From an uncultured Acetatifactor sp. (GTDB taxonomy: Bacteria; Bacillota; Clostridia; Lachnospirales; Lachnospiraceae): a DNA stretch of 23,964 nucleotides. The stretch spans positions 1-23,964 of the forward strand of contig CAJUGL010000053.1 of the NCBI GenBank assembly GCA_910586515.1, read 5' to 3'. Made by a program: the position numbers and the translations under genes. Shown piece after piece: positions 15,045 through 22,405 of this stretch. The notes below the pieces were generated by a model, which did not search any database, was not told where the DNA came from, and worked only from the letters and a program-made list of their open reading frames with translations. How positions within the stretch are numbered: the first letter of the stretch is position 1; every line of letters starts with the position of its first letter.

Positions 15045-15839
15045 TCAAGGTTTTTGGTAATAAAAGGCATTCTTTCTGAAATATCCTATTTCCGCATGAT
15101 TAAGTATCTGCTCCGAAGTACCGATGAACAAAATTCCGCCATTTGCCAGGGACCTGAAAAACTTACGGAATACGGCGTCTTTAGCCTCCTCTGTAAAATA
15201 AATCAGGACATTTCGGCAAACGATAAAATGACAATCCACCGGATACGCATCTTTCAGCAGATTATGTTCCCGAAATTCCACACAGGCCTTAATCTCATCC
15301 GCAATCCGGAAGGAAGAACCCGTCTGTTTGAAATAACGTCTACGCAAATCCTGCGGTACAGACATAATACTCTTCTCTCCGTACAGACCCGTTTTTGCTT
15401 TTGCAATTACCTCTCTGTCCAAATCCGTGGCCAGAATTCGGATACTGCTTAGGGGCAGATGTCTCGACAGAGCCATCACAAGCGAATACGGCTCATCTCC
15501 GGTAGAACAGGCGGCGCTCCAGATTTTCAGATTCTTCCCGAATCTGGCGATCAATTCCGGCACCGCCTTCTCCTCCATCACTTTCCACTGCGGGACATCT
15601 CTGTAAAACTCGGAAACATTTATGGTAATATGATTGACAAACTCCAGCAACTTTGCCTTGTCTGTCCTCAGACATAACACATACTTGTCATAACCCTCTA
15701 TATGATTTTTGGAAATCAGATTATCTATCCGTCGCTTCATCTGACTTTCCTTATAAGCATTTAACTCAATTCCTGTCAGCGCCAGGATTTCCCGCTTAAA
15801 ATACTCATAATCATACAGCATGGCAGTTATTCCTGTCAT
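15045..15839 (-). CDS. cheR: CheR-type protein-glutamate methyltransferase
   Basis: An S-adenosylmethionine-dependent methyltransferase that methylates glutamates on chemotaxis receptors. The 264 residues include the N-terminal helical CheR domain (about 8-80, with KESQMKRRIDN and NVSEFYRD) and the catalytic domain with the SAM motif IWSAACSTGDEPYSL (106-120), ATDLDREVI, FIVCRNVLIYF and GGILFIGTSE. The usual STGEEPYS reads STGDEPYS. The ATG overlaps the rpsA stop by one base (TAATG), indicating translational coupling; an alternative ATG at 15821 has AGGA at 9 bases. No chemotaxis genes are seen nearby, so this may be an orphan CheR in a translation-related transcript. It ends at a bidirectional terminator. 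Confidence 0.9.
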   Translation of the reverse strand: MTGITAMLYDYEYFKREILALTGIELNAYKESQMKRRIDNLISKNHIEGYDKYVLCLRTDKAKLLEFVNHITINVSEFYRDVPQWKVMEEKAVPELIARFGKNLKIWSAACSTGDEPYSLVMALSRHLPLSSIRILATDLDREVIAKAKTGLYGEKSIMSVPQDLRRRYFKQTGSSFRIADEIKACVEFREHNLLKDAYPVDCHFIVCRNVLIYFTEEAKDAVFRKFFRSLANGGILFIGTSEQILNHAEIGYFRKNAFYYQKP

Positions 15840-16978
15840 TATTGGGCTTCATCCTCCGTCTGCGCAGTGATCACCGCATCTATATCAACTGTAACATCCT
15901 CGTCAGTCTCATCGCGCATAGAACTGGAAGCGGCCATGGCCTTAATGCTCAGGGAAATTTTTCTGTCCGCTTCATTAAAGTCCACAATCTTTGCCGTGAT
16001 TTCTTCGCCCACATTCAGCACATCTGCCGGTTTCTCCACATGCTCCTTGGAAATCTGGGATACATGAAGCAGCGCGTCCACTCCGGGCTCCAGCTCTATA
16101 AACGCGCCGAAATCCGTCATCCTGGCAACCCTGCCGGTCACGATATTGCCGATGGCATACTTATCGGCCGCGTCTCTCCAGGGATTTTCATCTTCAAATT
16201 TCAGCGAAAGAGCAATCTTGCTGCCATTAATCTCTTTGATCAATACTCTCAGAGTATCTCCGATCCGGAATACCTTTCTGGGATGTTCCACATGTCCCCA
16301 GGACATCTCGGAAATATGCAGCAGTCCGTCAGCGCCGCCGAGATCAACAAAGGCTCCGAAATCCGTCACGTTCTTTACGACGCCTTCCACCACATCGCCT
16401 TCCTGGATCCGCTCGAAGAGTTCCCGCTGCATCTCCGCCTTCCGGGCAGTAATCAGCTGCCTGCGGTCGCCGATGTAGCGTCTTCTCTTGGGATTGTACT
16501 CGCTGATCACAAATTCGATCTCCTGTCCCATATACTTGTTCAGATCTTTTTCATAAGTATCCGAAACAAGGCTTGCGGGAATAAATACTCTCACTTCCTC
16601 TACGACAACACTCAGTCCGCCCTCAAGCACCTGCACCACGGATGCCTTCAGCACTTCCCTGTTGTTGTACGCTTCCTCGATTCTCTTGTTGCCTCTGTCA
16701 GCGGCCAGACGCTTGTAAGTCAGCACTACCTGTCCTTCTCCATCATTCACCTTCAGGATTTTCACTTCCATGACATCCCCGGGCTTTACTACCGCTGTAA
16801 GGTCTACGCTGGAATCATTGGTATACTCATTCTTCGTAAGAATGCCATCGGACTTATATCCGATATTCAATACAATCTCATCAGTCTTTACATCGATGAC
16901 TGTGCCTTCGACCACATCTCCTGAGTGTATTGTCTTGATAGTGTCTTCCAACATCTGTTCAAAAGTTAATTCTGACAT
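15839..16978 (-). CDS. rpsA: 30S ribosomal protein S1 homologue with four S1 domains
   Basis: An RNA-binding protein that, in Firmicutes, associates with the ribosome and mRNA; low-GC Gram-positives often have this shorter S1. The 379 residues contain four S1/OB-fold repeats: about 14-85, 103-170, 185-255 (VVEGVVKNVTDFGAFVDLGG) and 272-342 (GRVARMTDFGAFIELEPG). Repeats 3 and 4 fit the consensus best. An acidic tail rich in Asp and Glu follows. The start is ATG 16978, preceded by GAGGAGG at 9 bases; that site lies within the last codons of ispH. In several Clostridia ispH and S1 are one fused gene; here they are separate and overlap by 20 nt in different frames. It is one base from cheR. Confidence 0.92.
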   Translation of the reverse strand: MSELTFEQMLEDTIKTIHSGDVVEGTVIDVKTDEIVLNIGYKSDGILTKNEYTNDSSVDLTAVVKPGDVMEVKILKVNDGEGQVVLTYKRLAADRGNKRIEEAYNNREVLKASVVQVLEGGLSVVVEEVRVFIPASLVSDTYEKDLNKYMGQEIEFVISEYNPKRRRYIGDRRQLITARKAEMQRELFERIQEGDVVEGVVKNVTDFGAFVDLGGADGLLHISEMSWGHVEHPRKVFRIGDTLRVLIKEINGSKIALSLKFEDENPWRDAADKYAIGNIVTGRVARMTDFGAFIELEPGVDALLHVSQISKEHVEKPADVLNVGEEITAKIVDFNEADRKISLSIKAMAASSSMRDETDEDVTVDIDAVITAQTEDEAQ

Positions 16979-17846
16979 AATTTTGAACCTCCTCAATTAA
17001 TTTGTTTGGGGTGGAAGCCCCCGCTGTAATACCCACCAGTCGAGCAGTTTTAGGTAATTCTAAACACAGGTCCTCGAGTGTCTGTATAAAATAGGTATGC
17101 GCACATTCCTCACTGCAGATTTCATACAATCTCCTGGTGTTGGAGCTGTGCTTACCGCCTATCACAATCATTACGTCAGCTTCTGCTGCAAGCGCCCTTG
17201 CAGAACGCTGGCGCTCTTCCGTAGCGTTACAGATAGTATTTACAACACTACCATTATAACCTCTTTCTTCCAAAATTTCAACTATGCCTTGAAATTTATT
17301 GTAGTTAAATGTCGTTTGTGCCACCACACATACCTTTTTACCCTGGGAAAGCTGAAATTTCCGGGCTTCTTCTTCATTTTTAATGACTGTGACAGGACCC
17401 CTGCACCATCCGATAATGCCTTCCACCTCCGGATGGCCGGCATTTCCGACAATGACAATATGCTTTCCTTTCCTGCTCTCCTCCTCCGCCTTCTTCTGGA
17501 TCCGTCTCACAAAAGGGCAGGTTGCGTCGATGCATTCCAGATGCTTCGCCTGCAGGATGGTGAAGATCTCCTCCGGAACGCCATGGGCACGGATGATGAC
17601 GCTGGCGGGAGACGCTGCCTCTGAATCCCCTGCCTCCTGCCCGGCTTCGGACAGTTCCGTCAGCTCTTCCCTGGTCTCCAGAACCCTGACGCCCTTTTCC
17701 GCCAGATCCCTCACCACTTCCTCATTGTTCACAATGGAACCATAGGTATAGATAGTTTTCCCGTTTTTTATCTGTTCATACACGGTATCCACAGCACGCT
17801 TCACGCCAAAGCAGAAACCCATGTGCTCCGCAAGTTTTACTTCCAT
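16959..17846 (-). CDS. ispH: 4-hydroxy-3-methylbut-2-enyl diphosphate reductase
   Basis: IspH is the last enzyme of the MEP isoprenoid pathway, reducing HMBPP to IPP and DMAPP with a [4Fe-4S] cluster. The three cluster cysteines are visible: Cys12 (MGFCFGVKRAV), Cys110 (DATCPFV) and Cys206 (TICNATEERQ). Substrate-binding motifs RAHGVPEE, GNAGHPEVEG and AQTTFN are intact. Residues 61-82 form a Glu/Ala/Ser-rich insertion not typical of the family. At 295 residues the length is otherwise normal. The ATG at 17846 has GGGAG at 5 bases and lies 36 nt after cmk. The 3' end overlaps rpsA by 20 nt and finishes AAC TTT TGA, a possible +1 slip site. Confidence 0.95.
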   Translation of the reverse strand: MEVKLAEHMGFCFGVKRAVDTVYEQIKNGKTIYTYGSIVNNEEVVRDLAEKGVRVLETREELTELSEAGQEAGDSEAASPASVIIRAHGVPEEIFTILQAKHLECIDATCPFVRRIQKKAEEESRKGKHIVIVGNAGHPEVEGIIGWCRGPVTVIKNEEEARKFQLSQGKKVCVVAQTTFNYNKFQGIVEILEERGYNGSVVNTICNATEERQRSARALAAEADVMIVIGGKHSSNTRRLYEICSEECAHTYFIQTLEDLCLELPKTARLVGITAGASTPNKLIEEVQNYVRINF

Positions 17847-17882
17847 ACAATCTCCCGCCTTCCGCAGACAGCCCGCAACAGT

Positions 17883-18551
17883 TCATGCCCTGGCCTGTCC
17901 GCAGAGTTTTGTTATTTCGGCTATCACTTCCTCCTGGGTCATGTCCGAGGTATCCACCAATACGGCATCCTCCGCCTGTTTTAAAGGAGACATCTCCCTG
18001 TGCATGTCGCGGTAGTCCCTGTCCTCGATATCCGCCTTGATCTGCTGCAAGTCGCAGATTTCTCCTTTGGCAGTCAGCTCATCGTATCTGCGCTTTGCCC
18101 GCACCTCGCTGCCGGCGGTGAGATAGATTTTCAGCTGCGCCTCCGGAAGCACGCAGGTGCCGATGTCACGCCCGTCCATGATGCAGTCGCTCCGGGCGGC
18201 AAGGGCTTTCTGGAGCCTGACCATGTTCTCCCGCACCAGGGGAACCGGACTGATAACCGAGGCGGCTTCCCCCACCTCCTCGGTGCGGATATACCCGTTT
18301 ACGTTTTCTCCGTTGAGACAGACTACCTGAACGCCGTCCTCATAGCGTATGGTAATATCCGCCCGGGTACAGTTTTCCGCTATCTTCCCGCTGTCCTTTA
18401 AGTCCACACCCTCCCGCAGCATAAACAGCGCCATGGCCCGGTACATCGCGCCTGTGTCCACATAGATCAGGCCCAGCTCCTTTGCCACCGCCCTGGCCAC
18501 GGTGCTTTTTCCGGCCCCTGCGGGACCGTCCATTGCCACATTAAAGCTCAT
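17883..18551 (-). CDS. cmk: Cytidylate kinase
   Basis: It phosphorylates CMP and dCMP to the diphosphates with ATP. The 222 residues show the P-loop MDGPAGAGKSTVAR (about 7-20), the YVDTGAMYRAMA motif, SPVPLVRENM, the MDGRDIGTCVLP nucleotide-binding motif, and RDYRDMHREMSPLKQAEDA near the end, all diagnostic of Cmk. ATG 18551 is preferred because AGGAGG lies 8 bases upstream; the in-frame ATG at 18557 is only 2 bases from that site. Cmk next to ispH and S1 is a common order in Firmicutes. The preceding 158 bases hold the palindromic element and no gene. Confidence 0.95.
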   Translation of the reverse strand: MSFNVAMDGPAGAGKSTVARAVAKELGLIYVDTGAMYRAMALFMLREGVDLKDSGKIAENCTRADITIRYEDGVQVVCLNGENVNGYIRTEEVGEAASVISPVPLVRENMVRLQKALAARSDCIMDGRDIGTCVLPEAQLKIYLTAGSEVRAKRRYDELTAKGEICDLQQIKADIEDRDYRDMHREMSPLKQAEDAVLVDTSDMTQEEVIAEITKLCGQARA

Positions 18552-18673
18552 TTTCATATCCTCCTATAAACTCCTTTTTTTCTCTCTTCTTCGCCATATT
18601 GGCAGATCGGTCCAACTTAGAATCCGGTTTCAGATCTGTCCGGACCCAGTCTGCACTCTGCGAATCCGGAGTA

Positions 18674-18722
18674 TTTTCGTAGTAACAGTTCAGCGCCCTG
18701 TCTGAACTGTTACTTTTCGTAG
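18674..18722. repeat. 31-nt palindromic element flanked by 9-bp direct repeats
   Basis: TTTTCGTAG occurs at 18674-18682 and again at 18714-18722. Between them lies a 31-nt segment (18683-18713) that is a near-perfect palindrome: TAACAGTTCAG and CTGAACTGTTA around an 8-nt loop, CGCCCTGT; with two flanking bases the stem is 13 bp. The layout, a palindrome bounded by a short duplication, looks like a small inserted element with target duplication. It contributes the stop codon of the ATPase gene. On the minus strand no T-run follows the stem, so it is a poor intrinsic terminator; on the plus strand TTTT follows. Confidence 0.6.
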
Positions 18723-20266
18723 GGAAATCTGCATCCTGCCGTATAGATGGGGATTGACCTGACCTGTCTTCCCAGGCCACCCCTGGTAATCTGCGCAAGA
18801 TACGCCTCGTCTATAAAATCACAGTCCAAATATTTATCCAGAGATCTGTGCTTTCCGGACTTCTCCGATTTTACCTCTATGCCATAGCGTCTGTCATTTT
18901 TGTCTACCAACATAAAGTCCAGCTCAAATTCCTTATATACAGAACAACAGGGCCTGTCGCCTTTCAGTTTGTTTTCCTTATAGACCCGGTACAATTCCGT
19001 GTAGACAAAATTTTCCGCCAGGATTCCCTCCACCGTCTCATTGTTCAACGGGGTATGCTGCGCCAAATACCTGGCTATACCGCAGTCCATGAAATAAAAT
19101 CTTCTTTCACTCAGCAAATCTGCCACTCTGCCCTGATTGTACAAATCACAGCTGCCAAGAATCTTCGAGAATTTCAGCCAGGATACTGCATCGTTGACCT
19201 CACGCCTGCTCACATGCTCGTGGGTGTCGTTTTTTATAAAATCTGTAATATCTCTGATCTCTTTCGACGACGTTCCCTTTTTTTCTTTCGCCATAGCCAT
19301 GAACGCAGCTTTGTATACATTCTGAAATACCATGGAGCACTTTGCATCCCGAAAATAGGAGGCCGACTCCTCTGTAAACCGTTCGATAATAGACTGAATT
19401 TCCTTATAGCTGTCTTCTGGATTCCCTGTCCCAAGGTAGGCCCTCACTACGGCAGGATATCCTCCGATTTTTTTATATGTCATATAAAGCTGCGTCAGGC
19501 TCTCATATTTCCAATCCTCAGATCCGCCGTACAGATTGACGCTCATCAGCAGCTCTTCTTTCTGAAAAGCCCTGCAGAATTCCCTGAATGACAATGGAAG
19601 CATCTCTATATCATATAGATTTCCTGCAGGCTTAAAATATGCTGCATTGAGAATTTTGCCCAGATAGCTGCCGGTGATGATGATATGGCATTCAAGACTT
19701 CCCTGCAATGCCCGGATGCTGTTGTAAATATTGCTGCTTTCCTGTATTTCATCTATAATCAGCACCGTTCTGTCGCAGTTGCAGAATTCCGAACTGCCGC
19801 TTTCCCTGCAGTACTGAATCATTCCAAACAGCATGGAGGTATTTCCCACCGCTTTTTCAAAGCCCTCCAACTGCTTTCTGTCCGCCAGATTGACATATAT
19901 GATCTGCTCATAATTTCCATAGACAAACTTAAAGATTTCCGTCGTCTTTCCTGTCTGCCTTGCCCCGCTTACATACAGAACTTTTCCGCCCCAGTTCTGC
20001 TTCCACTGATCCAATTCTGTCTGCACATCTCTTACCAGGGGATTTTCAAGACAAATCCGGCGATACCGCTTCTCATTTACCTCTCTTATGGACTGAACAG
20101 GCAGTTCTCCTTCTTCTGCGCACACACCGTCCGGCGTCAATATTAAATTGTCTATCAGACTGATATTTCTGACTACATCATAATAGGCCGTATAGCTGTC
20201 ATTAATCATAAAGCCCACTGTCTGATTGCCGCTGTCTGTTACACGATGCGTCGCAATGATTCCCAT
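18710..20266 (-). CDS. AAA ATPase with DUF4143-type C-terminus and novel N-terminal domain
   Basis: A 518-residue protein of the AAA_14/DUF4143 family, whose biological role is not established. Residues 1-85 form a small domain I do not recognise (VGFMINDSYTAYYDVVRNIS and following). The ATPase core has Walker A GARQTGKTT (101-109), Walker B VLIIDEIQESS (Asp172, Glu173) and HIIITGSYLGKIL. The DUF4143 part includes FMDCGIARYLAQ and ENFVYTELYRVYKENKL. It ends with FELDFMLVDKNDRRYGIEVK, a PD-(D/E)xK nuclease-like pattern with Glu464 and Lys466. ATG 20266 has GGAAG at 8 bases; a TTG at 20317 lacks a site. It lies between two genes that are normally close (baiN and cmk), suggesting insertion. Its stop codon is supplied by the palindromic element. 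Confidence 0.82.
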   Translation of the reverse strand: MGIIATHRVTDSGNQTVGFMINDSYTAYYDVVRNISLIDNLILTPDGVCAEEGELPVQSIREVNEKRYRRICLENPLVRDVQTELDQWKQNWGGKVLYVSGARQTGKTTEIFKFVYGNYEQIIYVNLADRKQLEGFEKAVGNTSMLFGMIQYCRESGSSEFCNCDRTVLIIDEIQESSNIYNSIRALQGSLECHIIITGSYLGKILNAAYFKPAGNLYDIEMLPLSFREFCRAFQKEELLMSVNLYGGSEDWKYESLTQLYMTYKKIGGYPAVVRAYLGTGNPEDSYKEIQSIIERFTEESASYFRDAKCSMVFQNVYKAAFMAMAKEKKGTSSKEIRDITDFIKNDTHEHVSRREVNDAVSWLKFSKILGSCDLYNQGRVADLLSERRFYFMDCGIARYLAQHTPLNNETVEGILAENFVYTELYRVYKENKLKGDRPCCSVYKEFELDFMLVDKNDRRYGIEVKSEKSGKHRSLDKYLDCDFIDEAYLAQITRGGLGRQVRSIPIYTAGCRFPYEK

Positions 20267-20335
20267 ATTAAATGCTTCCCTTCCCTGCAAAGCCTGCTCT
20301 GCCCCTAATGGCAGCAATTCCGACAGGACACTGAA

Positions 20336-21724
20336 TTATTGCCCCTGAAAAATCTTCTGGGAACTGCCGGCCAGATGTCCCGTGGACCAGGCAATCTGCA
20401 GATTATATCCTCCGGTCAGGGCGTCCACATCCAGTACTTCCCCTGCAAAATACAGCCCTTTCACCTTTTTGGACTCCATGGTGGAGGGATTGACTTCCTT
20501 CACGGAGACCCCTCCCCTGGTGATGATGGCTTCCTCAAAACCCCTTACCCCGGTGACTGTCAGCGGCAGTTTCTTGATCAGGGCGGCAAAACGCCTGCGC
20601 TCCTCCCTGGTGACTTCATTCACTTTCTTATCCGGATGAATGCCGGACAGCTCCACCATCACCGGAATCAGACTGGCCGGAAATAATCCGCCCCAGGCGT
20701 TTTTAAACTGCTTTCCCTTATTTGCCTCCAGGTCCCGCAGCAGGCGGCGGTCCAGCTGTTCCAAGTCAAGAGCAGGCTTTAAGTCGATATAGAGCATTGC
20801 CTTAGACTGCCCGTAAAAACTGCTGGCAGACAGAACCAGTGGCCCGCTGACTCCAAAGTGGGTGAAGAGCATCTCTCCAAAACCCTCGTAAACCTCCCTG
20901 CCGCCGCTGTTCATCCGCAGGGAGACATTTTTCAGCGACAACCCCATAAGCCGGGAACACCACTTTTCTTCTATATTAAAAGGTACCAGTGACGGTCTTG
21001 TCTCCGTCACCTGATGTCCTGCCTTTCTGGCAAATCCATAACCGTCTCCCGTGGAACCTGTGGAAGGATAGGAAATGCCGCCTGTGCAGACAATGCAGCC
21101 GTCAGCGGAGAGCGTCCTGCCGTCAGCCAGACGGACCCCTGTAATCTTCCCCTGCGCAGTCTGCGCTTTCCCCTTTGTTCCCGATTTTTCGGTCTCCCGG
21201 GACTTTGCATGACGCTTCCCCGGAAGGTTGTTTTCCCCGGCCCTTTCCGTACAGCTTCCTGCATCGTCCACAGGCGGCCCGTCTTCCGGAGATGCTGCCT
21301 CTTCCGGTCGCTCCCAAATCAGTTCCTTCACCGCTGTATGCAAAAGGATTTCCACCTTGCGCTTTTTCAATTCTCTCTGAAAGGCGGCAATCACATCCGA
21401 CGAATGGTCCGACACGGGAAAAACCCGCTCTCCCCGTTCCGTCTTCAGGGGACAGCCTGCCTTCTCCAGAAAGTCCATCACCGCCCGATTATCATAATCA
21501 GTAAAGGCGCTGTACAGAAACTTTCCATTGCTCCGGACATTGGCAAACAAGGTCTCCATGTCCGCGGCATTGGTCACATTGCAGCGGCCCTTACCCGTGA
21601 TGAACAGCTTTTTGCCCAACTTTTCGTTCTTTTCAATGAGGCAGACCCTGCAGCCCTGGTCTGCAGCCGCCAATGCCGCCATCATTCCCGCGGCTCCTCC
21701 GCCCACAACAATCACCTTTCTCAA
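20336..21724 (-). CDS. BaiN/HI0933-family NAD(P)/FAD-dependent oxidoreductase
   Basis: A flavoprotein of the HI0933 family; some members (BaiN) reduce bile acid intermediates, but most have no known substrate. The 462 residues begin with the FAD motif VVGGGAAGMMAALAAA, then KKLFITGKGRCNVTNA, VFPVSDHSSDV, the second nucleotide motif CTGGISYPSTGSTGDGYG, and close with TRGGVSVKEVNPSTMES, YFAGEVLDVDALTGGYN and the usual C-terminus. Residues about 139-193 are a hydrophilic insertion rich in Glu, Pro, Ser and Lys, making the protein some 50 residues longer than the usual 400-415. The start is a TTG at 21724, supported by AGGAG at 9 bases and by beginning exactly at the FAD fold. It follows the GNAT gene by 81 nt. 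Confidence 0.88.
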   Translation of the reverse strand: MRKVIVVGGGAAGMMAALAAADQGCRVCLIEKNEKLGKKLFITGKGRCNVTNAADMETLFANVRSNGKFLYSAFTDYDNRAVMDFLEKAGCPLKTERGERVFPVSDHSSDVIAAFQRELKKRKVEILLHTAVKELIWERPEEAASPEDGPPVDDAGSCTERAGENNLPGKRHAKSRETEKSGTKGKAQTAQGKITGVRLADGRTLSADGCIVCTGGISYPSTGSTGDGYGFARKAGHQVTETRPSLVPFNIEEKWCSRLMGLSLKNVSLRMNSGGREVYEGFGEMLFTHFGVSGPLVLSASSFYGQSKAMLYIDLKPALDLEQLDRRLLRDLEANKGKQFKNAWGGLFPASLIPVMVELSGIHPDKKVNEVTREERRRFAALIKKLPLTVTGVRGFEEAIITRGGVSVKEVNPSTMESKKVKGLYFAGEVLDVDALTGGYNLQIAWSTGHLAGSSQKIFQGQ

Positions 21725-21805
21725 CGCCCTGTTCTCCTGTTCCGACCCAATTTCATTTCTGCCCCATGTTCCCGGCTTCGCCGCTCAACATAATATATCG
21801 TTCCT

Positions 21806-22234
21806 TCATGTCCCTAATAATTTCTGGTAAATATTCTGCCCATGCATTTCATATATCACTTTATAGCCGCATTTCCCGTAAAAAGGATCCGCATCGGACC
21901 CCAAAGTAATATACCGGAATCCTGCCTTGACGGCTTCCTTCTCAAATCTATCCATCAATCCCCTGGTAATCCCCTGCCTGCGATGCTCCGGCGCACATGC
22001 CACAAACCCGCAGACCAGGCTCTCCGCGCTTTCCCGCCTGCCGAGGACTGCGGAAATCACATGGCCGCCCTCATGGGCATATACCAAAAGCTTACTGTCT
22101 GACTTTATTCTATCTTTCCAGTCATCGTATCTGTAATTCTCAATATTCCGCAGATGCTGTCCCAAAATATCATAGCAAAAATCCAATACCTGCTTTAACT
22201 GCTCTTCCGTCTCAATATAAGATATCTCATACAT
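21806..22234 (-). CDS. GNAT family N-acetyltransferase
   Basis: A 142-residue GNAT-fold protein expected to transfer an acetyl group from acetyl-CoA to an unknown amine. Motif A is CAPEHRRQGITRGLM, with the acetyl-CoA pyrophosphate loop RRQGIT at 85-90. The C-terminal FRYITLGSDADPFYGKCGYK matches the usual motif B region (FYxKxGF type). The N-terminal part is helical and acidic. The ATG at 22234 follows GGGGG by 9 bases. It sits 171 nt after oadA; that gap contains two short hairpins (22308-22322, and around 22330-22345) but no T-run, so readthrough from oadA is possible. Substrate unknown. Confidence 0.85.
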   Translation of the reverse strand: MYEISYIETEEQLKQVLDFCYDILGQHLRNIENYRYDDWKDRIKSDSKLLVYAHEGGHVISAVLGRRESAESLVCGFVACAPEHRRQGITRGLMDRFEKEAVKAGFRYITLGSDADPFYGKCGYKVIYEMHGQNIYQKLLGT

Positions 22235-22405
22235 ATTTTCCGGCCCCCTTCATCCATTACAGAAAATGGCAGAAAATACCGACGCGTCCTGCCTATCGCC
22301 CTGGCGCCGGCACTTCCTGCCGCTCTATCCTTTTCCGGAAAGGAAACTTTACGCTGCTAAACCGCCGCGTCTCCCGGAACAGACTCTATGAAAACCTCCT
22401 ACCCC

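Noticed and set aside
18541..18709. A separate small gene between the ATPase gene and cmk
   Set aside because: The frame is open but has no start codon with a ribosome binding site of its own and overlaps the cmk start. It only makes sense as a possible former ATPase tail.
22235..22405. Terminator or small gene between oadA and the GNAT gene
   Set aside because: Only short stems (5-7 bp) without T-runs are present, and no frame has a start with a ribosome binding site.
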